A stretch of DNA of 64,000 nucleotides from Ecdyonurus torrentis. Taxonomy: Eukaryota; Arthropoda; Insecta; Ephemeroptera; Heptageniidae. A program made the position numbers and the translations under genes. Location of the stretch: the NCBI GenBank assembly GCA_949318235.1, contig OX439127.1, positions 2,013,672-2,077,671 on the forward strand, read 5' to 3'. The notes beneath the pieces were generated by a model. That model was not told where the DNA came from, did no database searches, and saw nothing but the letters and a program-made list of their open reading frames with translations. Each line of letters begins with the position of its first letter. Within the stretch, counting starts at the first letter, position 1. Shown piece after piece: positions 24,972-38,668 of this stretch.

Positions 24972-26255
24972 CGAGGGTCATTCAATAAGTTCTCGGCCTA
25001 GCATATAGATGGCATGCGCATGCGCAAAATTTTGTTAGTCACATTACCAGCTGTTCTTTGGTTGTTTGTATTTCAATTTTTAAGTCTCTAGCATAATTTG
25101 TATTTTTTGGTGGTGACTTTTGTGAAACAATGTCAGGGGATACTGAAAAGTGGACCAAATCCGAGACTCGTACTGTTATAAAGTATCTGGTGCAGAAAAA
25201 AATGAGAACGACTGAGATTCATGAGGATTTGGTGAACACTTTTGGGGGAATGTGCTCCATCATATAGCACAACAAAGAAGTAGGCAGCTGAATTTAGACG
25301 TGGTAGATTGAGTATTGAAGATGACCCCCGTAGTGGCAGGCCCAAATCAGCTGTTACTGAAGAAAACATTGAAAAAGTACACAAGAAAGTGATTGAAAAT
25401 CGACAATTGAAGGTGTCCCACATAGCTAAGTATCTAGGCATTTCAGTGAGAACGATTTCTGAAATTTTAAGCAAACATCTCCACATGAAAAAACTGTCCG
25501 CAAGATGGGTGCCGCGATTACTGTCTTAGGAGCAAAAACGTGAGCGTGCCAGGGTTTGTAGGTCCAATTTGGGGATCTTCCGACGCAACAGAAAAAACTT
25601 TTTGCGGTGTTTGGTGACTGGTGATGAAACTTGGGTTCACTTCGTTACCCCAGAGACCCAGGAAACATCAAAACAACGGAAACACGATACCTTACCCTGT
25701 CCTAAGAAAGCAAAGGTGGAAAAATTAGCTGAAATGGTTATTACATCAGTTTTCTGGGATCAAAAAGGTGTTCTGCTGGTTTACTACCTTCCTCAAGGTG
25801 CTACGTATTATGTTGATGTACTCGTGAGATTAGATGCTGCAATTCGTCTGAAACGTTCGCATTTAAAGAAAAAGAAAATCATGTTTCACCACGATAATGC
25901 AAGGCCCCACACATGCAAGGTTACCACTGCAAAACTCGAGGAATTGGGTTACAAAAAACTTCCACATCCACCTTACTTACCAGATTTGTCCCCCTCTGAC
26001 TATCATCTCTTCCCAAATTTGAAAAAAGAACTTGGTGGTAAGAGATTTAACGACCAAGAGGACCTTGAGTACTTCGTCAATGCATATTTTGAGGACCTTG
26101 AGAAATCGCACTAAAAGGAGTGTATCGCAAAGTTGGAGGACCGATGGCAGAAGTGCGTTAGTGTCAAGGGGGATTATATCGAGAAGTGAGGCATGTAAGA
26201 CTTCGCTATCTTATATCTTTATATGCTAGGCCGAGAACTTATTTAATGACCCTCG
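24972..26255 (+). mobile_element. Mariner element (1.28 kb)
   Basis: Inverted repeats of about 36 bp beginning CGAGGGTCATT. I count one mismatch: CAATAAG on the left against TAAATAAG on the right. TA target duplications lie at 24970-24971 and 26256-26257. Size and ends are standard for mariner. Confidence 0.95.
25131..26188 (+). pseudogene. Mariner transposase (DD34D), broken
   Basis: Cut-and-paste transposase. The start ATG at 25131 begins a helix-turn-helix domain, which shifts frame near 25230-25300. The second domain includes DDPRSGRPKS, the usual linker motif before the catalytic core. The catalytic aspartates are visible in VTGDETWVHF, MFHHDNARPHT and the third in LSPSDYHLF. In-frame stops lie at 25527 and 26112, and the C-terminus GDYIEK ends at 26188. 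With one frameshift and two stops it is a fairly young but dead copy. The inverted ends could still be recognised by a related enzyme. Confidence 0.93.
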
Positions 26256-27517
26256 TATATTTGATGTCAACATAAAATTTGCCAAACTTTGGCAAATTGT
26301 CGAAAACATTTTAAATAGCCTAAAATTTATACACAAAGGGTATTATATAATTCTACACATTTCTTGTCATTATAAGTTTTTGATGCAATGAATAGTTTTT
26401 AAGATATTCATAAATTATTAAAAGGGGGCGTTCCTCGATATTAAAATTTTGAATCGTGAAAAATTATTCCCATATAAAAATTTTATGCTGATGTCAAATA
26501 AATGGCTAAAATGTTACTGTAATTTGTACGAAACACGAAAAATGCCCATTTTTTGATGTATGCAAAACAATCTTTCTTAAATCTATGTTACAAACATATT
26601 ATTTTGTATTCAAAATGTAGTAGAAAATACTGCTGTACATGTAAATAGCAAAATAAGAATTTAGTACGACAAAAATGTAACAAGTACGAATTTTTTTTTT
26701 TGTGTTTTAACAAATCTTATACTATCAAATTAACGTTCGAAGGCAAGCTAATTTATTTAAGTAATCGTTTTGAGAGTATTTTTAAGAAAAATAAAAAAAT
26801 GAATTCTTAATTTGCAAATTGTTAAACTAAAAAACATATTTTGCAAATAAACAGAATTTTAGTATGATATTTTACGTAACAGAGGAATAAAAAACTGGTA
26901 TTTTAAAGTTTTAGAATCATAGTATATAAGTCTAAGGTTAGAATATTATTTTATTATATTATATTTCCCCCTCCAATACCTCATATACCACTCCTTCAAA
27001 GATTTCAATGTAAAAGTCAATGCAGTATTGTACCCAGGACCATCTTTTTAGAAGGTGCCTGATTGTACCTCTACCTCTACTCATACATTTGCGATTTATT
27101 TTAGTTTAGGTGAGGGTTCATTTATTACCTGACCAGAAGACCCTCATTACTTTATGCATTAATTAATATCAAGAACTCAAAGAAACAATTACAGTGATTT
27201 ATAATTATAACGTATGTTTTGTTAATGAAAATCCAAAAATATACATTTTTTTATCTTCATTCTAGCGTCATTTTTACTTTTTAATAATAATATTATATAT
27301 GAAGTATTTTACTTGCTTTTTTTTCTTGAAAAAAACGCTAGAACAACAATTAATATAGGTGTATGCGTGTATTAAAAAAAATACATGCATTTGAAATCAT
27401 TTTAAAATTTCCTAGTAGATATTAATTTCGTATTTTCGTATATATTACTTGTATTCTCTATTTCTATCTCATTTTAACTTAAAAATGCAGTGGCAACACA
27501 ACACATGCAACATACAA

Positions 27518-27518
27518 T

Positions 27519-27580
<62 letters not shown>

Positions 27581-27617
27581 GTGTGTGTGTGTGTGTTTTT
27601 GTGTGTGTGTGTGTGTT
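27518..27617. repeat. (TA)n followed by (GT)n microsatellite
   Basis: TA-rich tract to about 27578, then TGTG repeats to 27617, with a short reverse ACAC tract at 27632. Confidence 0.95.
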
Positions 27618-27785
27618 AATTGTATATATAAACACACACACACAAAAGTTATTATGATCATATATTTCTCATGTGCTTGTTGCACTAAATTAAAAAAATG
27701 TTAATGAAATTTAAATGTAATTGTAGCAAGATTTCCCAGTAAAAAAATGGCTTTTTTGAAATTAAAATTGACAATCCTTCGAAAG

Positions 27786-27925
27786 AGAGTACACTGCCCT
27801 TTGGAAGGCCCAGTTAAAAGACAAGTGGCCACTCGAAAGGTCCCTGGCCTTTACTTGAAAGGCCATTGGCCTTTCAAGAAGGACAATTTTACCTTTCGAG
27901 TTGCCATTAAAGGCCAGTGTACTCT
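27786..27925. mobile_element. 140-bp MITE
   Basis: Terminal inverted repeats AGAGTACACTGCCCTTT and AAAGGCCAGTGTACTCT, and an inner hairpin of GGCCTTT/AAAGGCC blocks. The short frame through it is a by-product. Confidence 0.8.
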
Positions 27926-28109
27926 ATAGTTACAAAAAAGTTAGTACACTCTTTATCATGACTAATGTAATGGCGGTGATAGCTTGCCGTTATTTCCCTA
28001 ACTAAGGTAGCGCAACGCATTTTGGTCGACTTAGAGCAAAAATAATGAGTATTTCGGGTATGTTTTTATTTTGACTCTAATTTAAATTTGAATGGTACAA
28101 AAAGTATTA

Positions 28110-29785
28110 ATCACAGAAGTAATTTTTTTAGGGTGGAAAATCTCATGTTGAGGTGAAAATAGAAAATGATCAAAATAAAATTTTCCAAAATGAACCAAAT
28201 TTAAGTTACGTGAGTAAAAAAATATAACAAAAACAATGGTAAAAAAATTATAAGCCCTCGTCCCTTACCCGACCTTTAAAAATGGTTTATTACCCATAAA
28301 AATATAATATTTTTAAAATATATATATTTTAAATAAATAGGGTGTCAATTTTTGGGTAATCGACCACGTTTAGAACGTTTATGTCAATTAAATAGTTCTA
28401 CGACCCAATCCTGGTCTTCCAAGGCTTCGAGAACTACGGTTTTCTGCAAAATGCCAGCTTCAGACATAAAAATGAAAACGGTTTCGATTCCTAGTAAATC
28501 ACCACGCTTAGAACGGTAATGCTTTGTAAGATGACCCAATAACCTTTCCTGGTCCTCTAAGGCTTGGAGAACGTCCTTTATCTGCAAAAAGTTAGTTTAA
28601 AATATAGTAATCAAAACGGTGTCGTTTCCTAGTAAATTGACCGTGCTTATAACGTTCATGATTAGTAAATTGACCCACGACCCATTCCTGGTCCTCCAAG
28701 GGTTGTAGAACAACACTTTTCTGCAGAATGTCAGTTTCATACATACTTATGAAAACGGTGTCGTTTCCTAGTAAATTGACCTTAATAACGTTAAAAACTA
28801 AATTGAACTACGACTTTTTTATTCTCCTCTTAGGGTTGGAGTACGACATTTTGTTTGAGAAATGTTACTAACATTGAAAAGGTGTCGATTCATAGGTAAG
28901 TGACTTTGCTTAGAACGATTATGCTAAAAAAAATAGAAAAAAGATTTTTTACAGGCCAGGTCATCCAAGGGTCGAAGAACACTGTTTTCTATGTTTCGAC
29001 TTAATCTTTCTTTTTTCAGACCAAACAGTCATTATCTAACACTTGGAGGATCTGGCCTGGCAAGGGTGTTGGGTCCATTTTTTCAGTATAATCGTTTTAA
29101 GCGAAGTCAATTACCTATGAATCGACGCCGTTTTCAACGTTATTTCGTTAAGTGACACTTTTCTGACAAAAAGGTCGTTCTCCAACCGTTGGAGGACCTG
29201 GAAAGTGTCGAAGGGTAAATATCTAATCATAAACGTTCTAAGCGTGGTGAATTTACTAGGAAATGACAGCGTTTTCATTAATGTGTCTGAAAATAACATT
29301 TTGCAGAAAAGTGTTGTTCTACAACCCTTGGAGGACCAGGAAAAGGTCATAGTTCAATTTATTAAACATACACATTCTAAGCGTAATTGATTTACTAGGA
29401 ATCGGCATCGTTTCCATTGGTATGTGAGAAACTGACATTTTGCAGAAAACGGTCGTTCTCTAAGCCTTGGAGGACCAAGAAAGGGTCGGGTTCAATTTAG
29501 TTGACATAAACATTCTAAGCGTGGTCGATTTCCTAGGAATCTACACCCGATTTATTAAAATACATTTTTAAAAAAAATTATATTATATTTTCAAGCACAA
29601 TCAATTCTTTTTAAGTCTCAGGGTGAGGTCGAGGACAATAAATCTTGTTACCATCGTTTTTTTTATATTTTATTTGCCCCCGCAACTAAAATTTGCTTAA
29701 TTTTGGAATAATTTTAATTTTTAATTGTTTCTATTTTCACTTTAACATGGGCTTTCCTACACTGAAAAAATGACTTCTGGGTTCA
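28110..29785. mobile_element. 1.7 kb palindrome with arms of about 136-bp tandem units
   Basis: The outer part (GGGTGGAAAATCTCATGTT near 28131) is mirrored near 29743. Inside each arm about four tandem units of roughly 136 bp repeat the blocks CCTGGTCxTCxAAGG, TTTTCTGCA and CCTAGTAAATxxACC. They run one way at 28370-28910 and the reverse complement at 29100-29540. The centre is near 28940-29090. No frame is conserved between units, so it is non-coding. If transcribed, either strand would fold into a long hairpin. Confidence 0.85.
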
Positions 29786-30560
29786 GGGTAATTGTTCTAT
29801 TCTTAAAATTTAAATGAGGGGGATTCTTCCCAGGAAGCATATTTGGAAACACTGTACACGTACAGAATACAGACTAAAATTCGGCCGATTAAAATTTTCA
29901 CATAAGAATTCTCTTTAAAATAATATATTTTGTTGTTGCAATGTTGAAAAACAAGATTATTTATTGCAAGTTTACTTAAATTTCGCTCATTCTGACTAAG
30001 TGACTATTTTATGTTTTTGGAAATTTAAATTTTTTAATATAAAAAAATTATGAGGAAATAAATTAGCATTAAAAAATAATTAATATGAATAAAGTGAGAA
30101 TCAATAATATAGACGAAATTATTGGACTTCCTTTATTTTCATTTTACGTTCTTTTTTTCTCCCATTCTATTTTTTTCTATATATATATATACTTTCCATT
30201 TAAAAACATCATCTAAAATTTATGGGTCATTATGCAAATCCATTTCAAGGCATTGATTTAATAGGGCTTAAAAAAATAGTTACGAAATAACAGTAATAAT
30301 TATTGTTACCATATTACATAATAATGAAAAGAACCCAACAAATCAATATTTTTTACACAAATAAAAGCTATACATTTTCTCATCATCGAGTATCAATATT
30401 ATTTTTATTGAATTATAATTTCTAAAAAAAATTAAAGCATCATAAATTATAGGACAAAATATAATAATTAAGATAAATATTAGAATTCCATGTTGTATTA
30501 TAAAAATTGTAAGACCCATGTATAAAGAATATTGACAAACAAATAAACAAGTAAAAAAAA

Positions 30561-30635
30561 GGCTGAGTGAGATTCGAACCCAGAGCTCTCAGTTAGGAGA
30601 ATATAAGCTACTTAAACTGAACCACCGATGTAAGC
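30561..30635 (-). other. tRNA-like / pol III promoter sequence
   Basis: On the minus strand an A-box-like TGGTTCAGTTTAAGTAG is followed by a B box GGTTCGAATC and a T8 tract at 30553-30560, as expected for a pol III unit. The acceptor strands do not pair properly, so I call it a tRNA-derived relic or SINE head, not a working tRNA. Confidence 0.45.
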
Positions 30636-31098
30636 TTATAACTGAGTTACTAGACTTTTGTACACAGCTTGCACTCCACTCCAAACGAGTTGCCGCGCTT
30701 ATATAGTATGTTGCACTATAATATTATTCGTAAATAATAGCACATAATTACATATTTAAACATAAATAAATATATCAGGCTTATAAGAAAATGAATGTTG
30801 TTGTCTCTGGATAACTAATTTGTTCATTTTCTAGTGGTGTTATGTGTAAAAAAATGCGTGTGTATTTCTACAATTCATTTAATTTTTATGACTTTTTTTA
30901 GCATGGTTTTGTCAAGGTCTAGGACAAAAAAGTAATAAAATTGGGCAAATTTTTGCTCTGAAATATTTAAATTGCTTCATATAGAATTTCCAAATATGCA
31001 TACCGCCTCACTTCTTGTGATATACCTTGGAATAGATGAATATTATTTAGAAATTAATACAAGGTATTTATTATTTTATTACATATATATAATATATA

Positions 31099-31686
31099 GT
31101 GTGGTTTTATTCACGTTAAAGTCAACGTCATAAGTGAGTGCTAAATAAAATGGGCCAGTATAGAAAAATTACTTAGTTAAGCAGTTTAAAATACTTCGCA
31201 ATATTTTTGAGAGTATACATAATGGTGTTGTTAATAGGTTAAATTAGTTTTTCATTTTTAAAGAAAAATAATAAGAAAAAAATAGCTAATTTTCAAAAGA
31301 AAATAACCAAAAACAACATTTGTCCTCTGCTGAGCAATGTTATTCATTGCTCTAAAAGAGCATTGAGAAAAGCATTCATAGTGACGTCATGCGTACACAC
31401 CTTATAGGGTGTGTCTTTGCATGACGTTTTACTACATGCGCTTTGACGCCATACTAGATCAATGAACAACATAGGAAAAACTTTTTATTTATGACTATTT
31501 TCTTTGGAAAATTAGTTAAATTATTTTTAATATTATTTTTCTTACATTTTTTCAAAATTGAACCTATTAACCAACAATGCTCTCATAAATATTGCGAAGT
31601 ATTGTTAACTTGGCAAAATAATTATACTGGTCCATGTTATTGAGTGATCTAACATGGCGTCAACTTTAATGTGAAAGCATTCACCC
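31099..31686. mobile_element. MITE family A, copy 1 (588 bp)
   Basis: Flanked by TA on both sides. Ends GTGTGGTTTTATTCACGTTAAAGT and its counterpart (AATGTGAAAGCATTCACCC) are inverted. The arms are largely complementary. Same family as 44016-44309, 63003-63299 and the fragment at 41880. Confidence 0.8.
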
Positions 31687-31936
31687 TATATTTACAGTAA
31701 CATTACATTTTACATTATAAAATATTTTTCGAGTTATTTTTAAAATTATTTATTTAAAATCTGTATTAAACATTTTTTAGTTTTTTTTTATTTTTATTAT
31801 TTTTGTTATTTTCTAATTTTAATTTCCCTGACATTTTTGTTATTCTCAGTGAAGTTATATTTAAAATATATTATTCCATCATAACATGTTTGTTATCTTT
31901 CTGCTTGACATGTTTCATTAAAAAAGAATTAATTAA

Positions 31937-31960
31937 GAGAGAGAGAGAGAGAGAGAGAGA
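31937..31960. repeat. (GA)n microsatellite
   Basis: Pure GA dinucleotides. Confidence 0.9.
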
Positions 31961-32200
31961 CGGAGGGAGAAACAAGCTGTAGTAATGTAATGCTGCTAAT
32001 GCATCAATTTAATTTAATTGATAATAATAATTTTTAAAAAAGCAAGTATGCAAATTATGTAAGATTAAATTAGCATCTTTAAATTCATTTTTTTTTAAGG
32101 TTAAAGTTTAAGCCGGGCAACTCATCTTGCCCGCTCTTACACCTAACTCTAGCCCTTATATAATAAGGTAATACTAATAAGTATTTTTATTTTGTTTACA

Positions 32201-33029
32201 GGGCAGTATTTGGCTTAAAATTTCCTGTGTCTTTGATTGAAAAATTCGAGCTCTACAGTTTACAATGGAATTTTGTTCTGGCATAATTTATCTAGTATCT
32301 AATCAACACCCCTTTCTACAAGTCCAAGACCCTCTAATTGCTGAAGAAAACACAGCAGAGGCATGCATTGTTGTATCATTGGTTTTGAACAATCTACACA
32401 AAGTTGGCTATCTACAAGTCCAAGATCCCCTAATTGTTGAACACAAAAAAAAAAACAATAAACATTTAAAGGCCTATATTGTTATATTTTTGGTTTTGAA
32501 CAATCTACACCATGTTCTATATCTACAAGTCCAAGACCCCCTAACACAACATTTACATGTAAAAGCCTGTAGTGTTATATCATTGCTTTTGGATAATCTA
32601 CACAATGTTGACTATCTACAAGTCAAAGACCCCCTAAATTCTGAACACAACACAGTGATTTCCATACAGAGGCATGTATATATACATCATTGGTTATGGA
32701 TAATCTACACAGTGTTAACTATCTACAAGTCAAAGACCACGAAATTGTTGAACACAAAAAAGTGATTTTCATTCAGATGCCTCTTTTGTTATATCTTTGG
32801 TTTTGAAAATTATAATGCTGACTTCGTACAAGTCCAAGACACCCTAACTATTGAACAAGACAAAACAATTAACATGCAGAAGCATCTTTTGTTATATCTT
32901 GGTTTCGAACAATCTAATGCTGACTTCGTACAAGTCCAAGACCACCTACTTGCTGAACAAATTGCACCAATTGCTCCTAAAAATTCAACTCAACTCTCTG
33001 CAACCTATCCTGAAGAGCAAACCTGAAAA
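32201..33029 (+). other. Possible exon built of about 110-bp tandem repeats
   Basis: About seven diverged units contain CTACAAGTCCAAGACCCCCT, spaced roughly 100-120 bases. A TTTTGTTTACAG acceptor precedes them (AG at 32199-32200) and an AAAAG/GTAAGA donor follows (near 33029). From ATG 32265 a 166-codon frame covers about four units with the recurring residues YLQVQDPL and EH, then breaks. Later units are open in another frame. It could be a decayed coding exon, a non-coding RNA exon or a plain minisatellite. Confidence 0.4.
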
Positions 33030-34655
33030 GGTAAGATACTTTCTGAAATGTATTGCATGTAATGTATTATTATTTTATCTGTTAACTTCATTTACATTTT
33101 GTTGGAAATCTTTGTTTATCTTCATATATTGTCAACAAGTATATAAAAGCAATAAACTATTTCGGTCTTCAATAAAAAAATATAAATATTTGATTTATTT
33201 ATTTATTCACTTATTTGTTTGCTTGTTTAGTTATTTATTTAGTTTTTTATTTGTCTTTCTCAGATATGCAAATGATTATCCTAAAATATTTAGCTAAGCT
33301 CTCAAATTTTATTTTAATTCAATAATTTTTACCAAAGAATTATAGGAAAAAATCATTGCTACATACAGAAAATGTTAAGAACATCGCCATTTCTTTTCTA
33401 CATTTTTGTTTCACATATTATTGAACTTAAGCTATTTAAAATAAATGTAAAAAAAATACAAAAAGATATCGTAAATCATAAAATAGTCATATCATTTAAT
33501 ATTGGAACAATATCAGTTTTTATTTTAAATTTTATGGATATATTTTCAAGTGTCATAACTGTCATAAGTTATAACTTCATGATATTAATTATTGTAATTT
33601 CAATAGAGGTTATCGCCTAATTGAAGAGGTTTGCGTCAAAAGTTTAGAAATCTATTTTCATATGCTTAGTTTGTCTTTAATAGATCGTATATAGACAAAA
33701 CAATTCTAAATTTTATTATTATTATTATTATTTAAAAAAACATGGGAACTGAAACAATGACAATTTTTAATGAGGAATACTTGACACATTTCTATGTGTT
33801 TTATATAGAAATTGTTTATATACGTGTTATCATCGATAACTACCATAAAAAATAATAGCTTATTCATTTTGGTTGAAACTCATATTTTCAGGCTTTTTTT
33901 TATTAATATTATTTTTTTTCGAATTAAATTTATATAATAAATTATAAACTTAAAAAGGTTAATTAATATTAAATAATAATAAGAGCTTAGCTATCCCCCC
34001 CTCTTCATATCTGCAAGATGATCACCAGAACTTCTGTGAACTTTGGCAGCAAAGCTTAGTGTTTATTTACTTAGTTCTCTCTCTATCTCTCTCTCTGTAA
34101 CATACACTTTCTCTCTGAAGTTGTTTTCACATTTTTTCCCTTTTTTTTAGTAAAGCACAATTTGCATAGCAAAATTCAGCCTCATAGTAAGGATTAAACT
34201 CAAAGGTGATTTTTTTATTATTTACTTTATATATTTTTTGAAGAAAAAAATTCAAAATAAATTTGTATTGCCTTCAATATAGCATGTATACCAAATTTGA
34301 AATCAATTTGAAATCATTTATGACTACTATGCTATATACTACTAGTCAGACAGACCTATATATCACAAAAAAAAATAATGTGGCTTCATTAATTGTTTAA
34401 AAAAAACTAAACATGCGTAAAGTGGGGTTAAAATATTTATGGTATATGTAAAAGGAAATAAGGGTTGATTTAAGAAATATAACACCCGAGATGTACAGAT
34501 GTGTGAAAAAAAGGGGGAGCATGCAAGCGTGACGGCGGAAGTAATAAGGGAAGAGGGGACGATTTTTCCTAATGAAATAATTCAATTAAATTGTTTGCCA
34601 ATAAAATTATAATTTTTGATAAAAAAAGTTAAGTATGGGAGAAAGAGTGAGAAAG

Positions 34656-34745
<90 letters not shown>

Positions 34746-36161
34746 AGAGAGAGTATATATAAGAATATATGTGAAACATATAATGCTTTTTAAGATTAGA
34801 AGAGAGAGAGAGAGAGAGAGAGAAAAAAAATTATAAATATTGCAAAAGAATATATTTTACGTAACAAAATACTCTGATATAATAATAAAATCACAAAACA
34901 GATTATTTGGTTAATATAAGTAAGTTTTTTTTATTTTTGTTTAAAATTTCATTGCAAATATATAAATTTTACACCAAAATAGGAATATTTACGTATAAGA
35001 AGGGGAGTAATTATACAAAGACGTGATTGTCAGCCACCTGGGAGACATAAATTTAAACCTTTTAGGAAAGTATTTAAATACTTTTTTTTAAATGTACACT
35101 TTTGTTATTTTAAGAGAAGTATAGCAATTTATTTTTTACTCCCAAGTATTGTCGAAAACAAATCTTCTCTTTAAGAGGGCTATATATTAACCATTACATA
35201 TGCTAAATGTATATGTGTAAATTATTTTTTCTGAGATTATAACTTATGGCTGGAAAAAAATTTGACGACGCTTTTGCACCCGTCTGGACCAATTTTAATG
35301 TATAGGAAAGAATTAAAATACTCTATTTAAAATCGCATTTATTATATGTAATTAACATATGTATTGCGATTTATTAATGTTCTAAATTGGTAGAAAAAAA
35401 TAAAGTCTATATGTGTGAAAAAAAAAGTCTATACCATAAAAGGAAATTTAAATACAAGACGTTTTCAACTATCCTTAAAATTGCCTCAAGCCAAGCCACG
35501 ACTCTGAGTTCGCACTTGCAGTGTAGCTACAGATTGTGCAGTATCTTGAGTGCAATATTCATAAATATTTACGTAAATTTTCTACAGTGTAAAAGAAATA
35601 TATATAAAGTGTAAATTATTATATATAAATTTTTAATACTTTTATTGAATATTTATTATTAGTTTTTTTTTATTTATTTGAGTAAATTTAATTGTATTGT
35701 TAGACGTTTTATCAGTTTAAATTTTAAATATAGTGCTAAATCTGTGTTTTTGTGTATACATTTTAACAAAAACTCCTGTTTGGATAAATACAAAAGTAAG
35801 TTTTATAATTTAAAAAAATTAAATAATATTTCTAAATAGCATTTTATATAAATTTTATTCCATTAAATTTTATTCCCTTATTATGAATTGCAATACAAAC
35901 ATTAGAAAGATAATAATAAAAATTACATATTAGGTTGTTGATTTAAAATTTTAGGCGAAGAGGAAGGAAGAAGGTAAATCTATGAGAGCCCAAGTGAAAA
36001 AAAACAGAAGGTATTTCTAGTTTTTATAATAAATAATCTTTTAAATGTATATTGACTTTATATATTACGAATACTATACGATAAAAATACAAAAAAAAAA
36101 GAAAAAAAAAGAAAAAAATTGAAATCCCTTTTTTTTTTAAAAAAAAGTTCATAAAAATATT
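33030..36161. other. Non-coding AT-rich region with GA microsatellites
   Basis: Contains (GA)n at about 34662-34752 and 34801-34822, and (TAT)n near 33714. No gene is supported. Short frames here look like chance. Confidence 0.5.
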
Positions 36162-38566
<2,405 letters not shown>

Positions 38567-38668
38567 GTAAGATAGAACACTATACTATATTAAGTATTCA
38601 TGCATAAACATCTCAAAAATTTAAATATACTGGTATTGAAATTAAAATAAAAATTCATTAATATAAAG

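Larger units (their letters stand above)
24470..26925. mobile_element. Large palindromic element split by a mariner
   Basis: The left arm (about 24470-24960) and right arm (about 26430-26925) are imperfect reverse complements. An example is the CAGCAGTATTTTCTACTACAT block near 24835, mirrored near 26612-26632. Without the mariner the palindrome would be about 1.15 kb. No transposase of its own. Confidence 0.65.

Noticed and set aside
28110..29785. CRISPR-like or satellite array
   Set aside because: Units are inverted between two arms and directly adjacent within an arm, without unique spacers; the setting is eukaryotic.
30561..30635. Functional tRNA gene on the minus strand
   Set aside because: A and B boxes and a T run are present, but acceptor-stem halves do not pair and the T stem is imperfect. 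Kept only as a tRNA-like relic.
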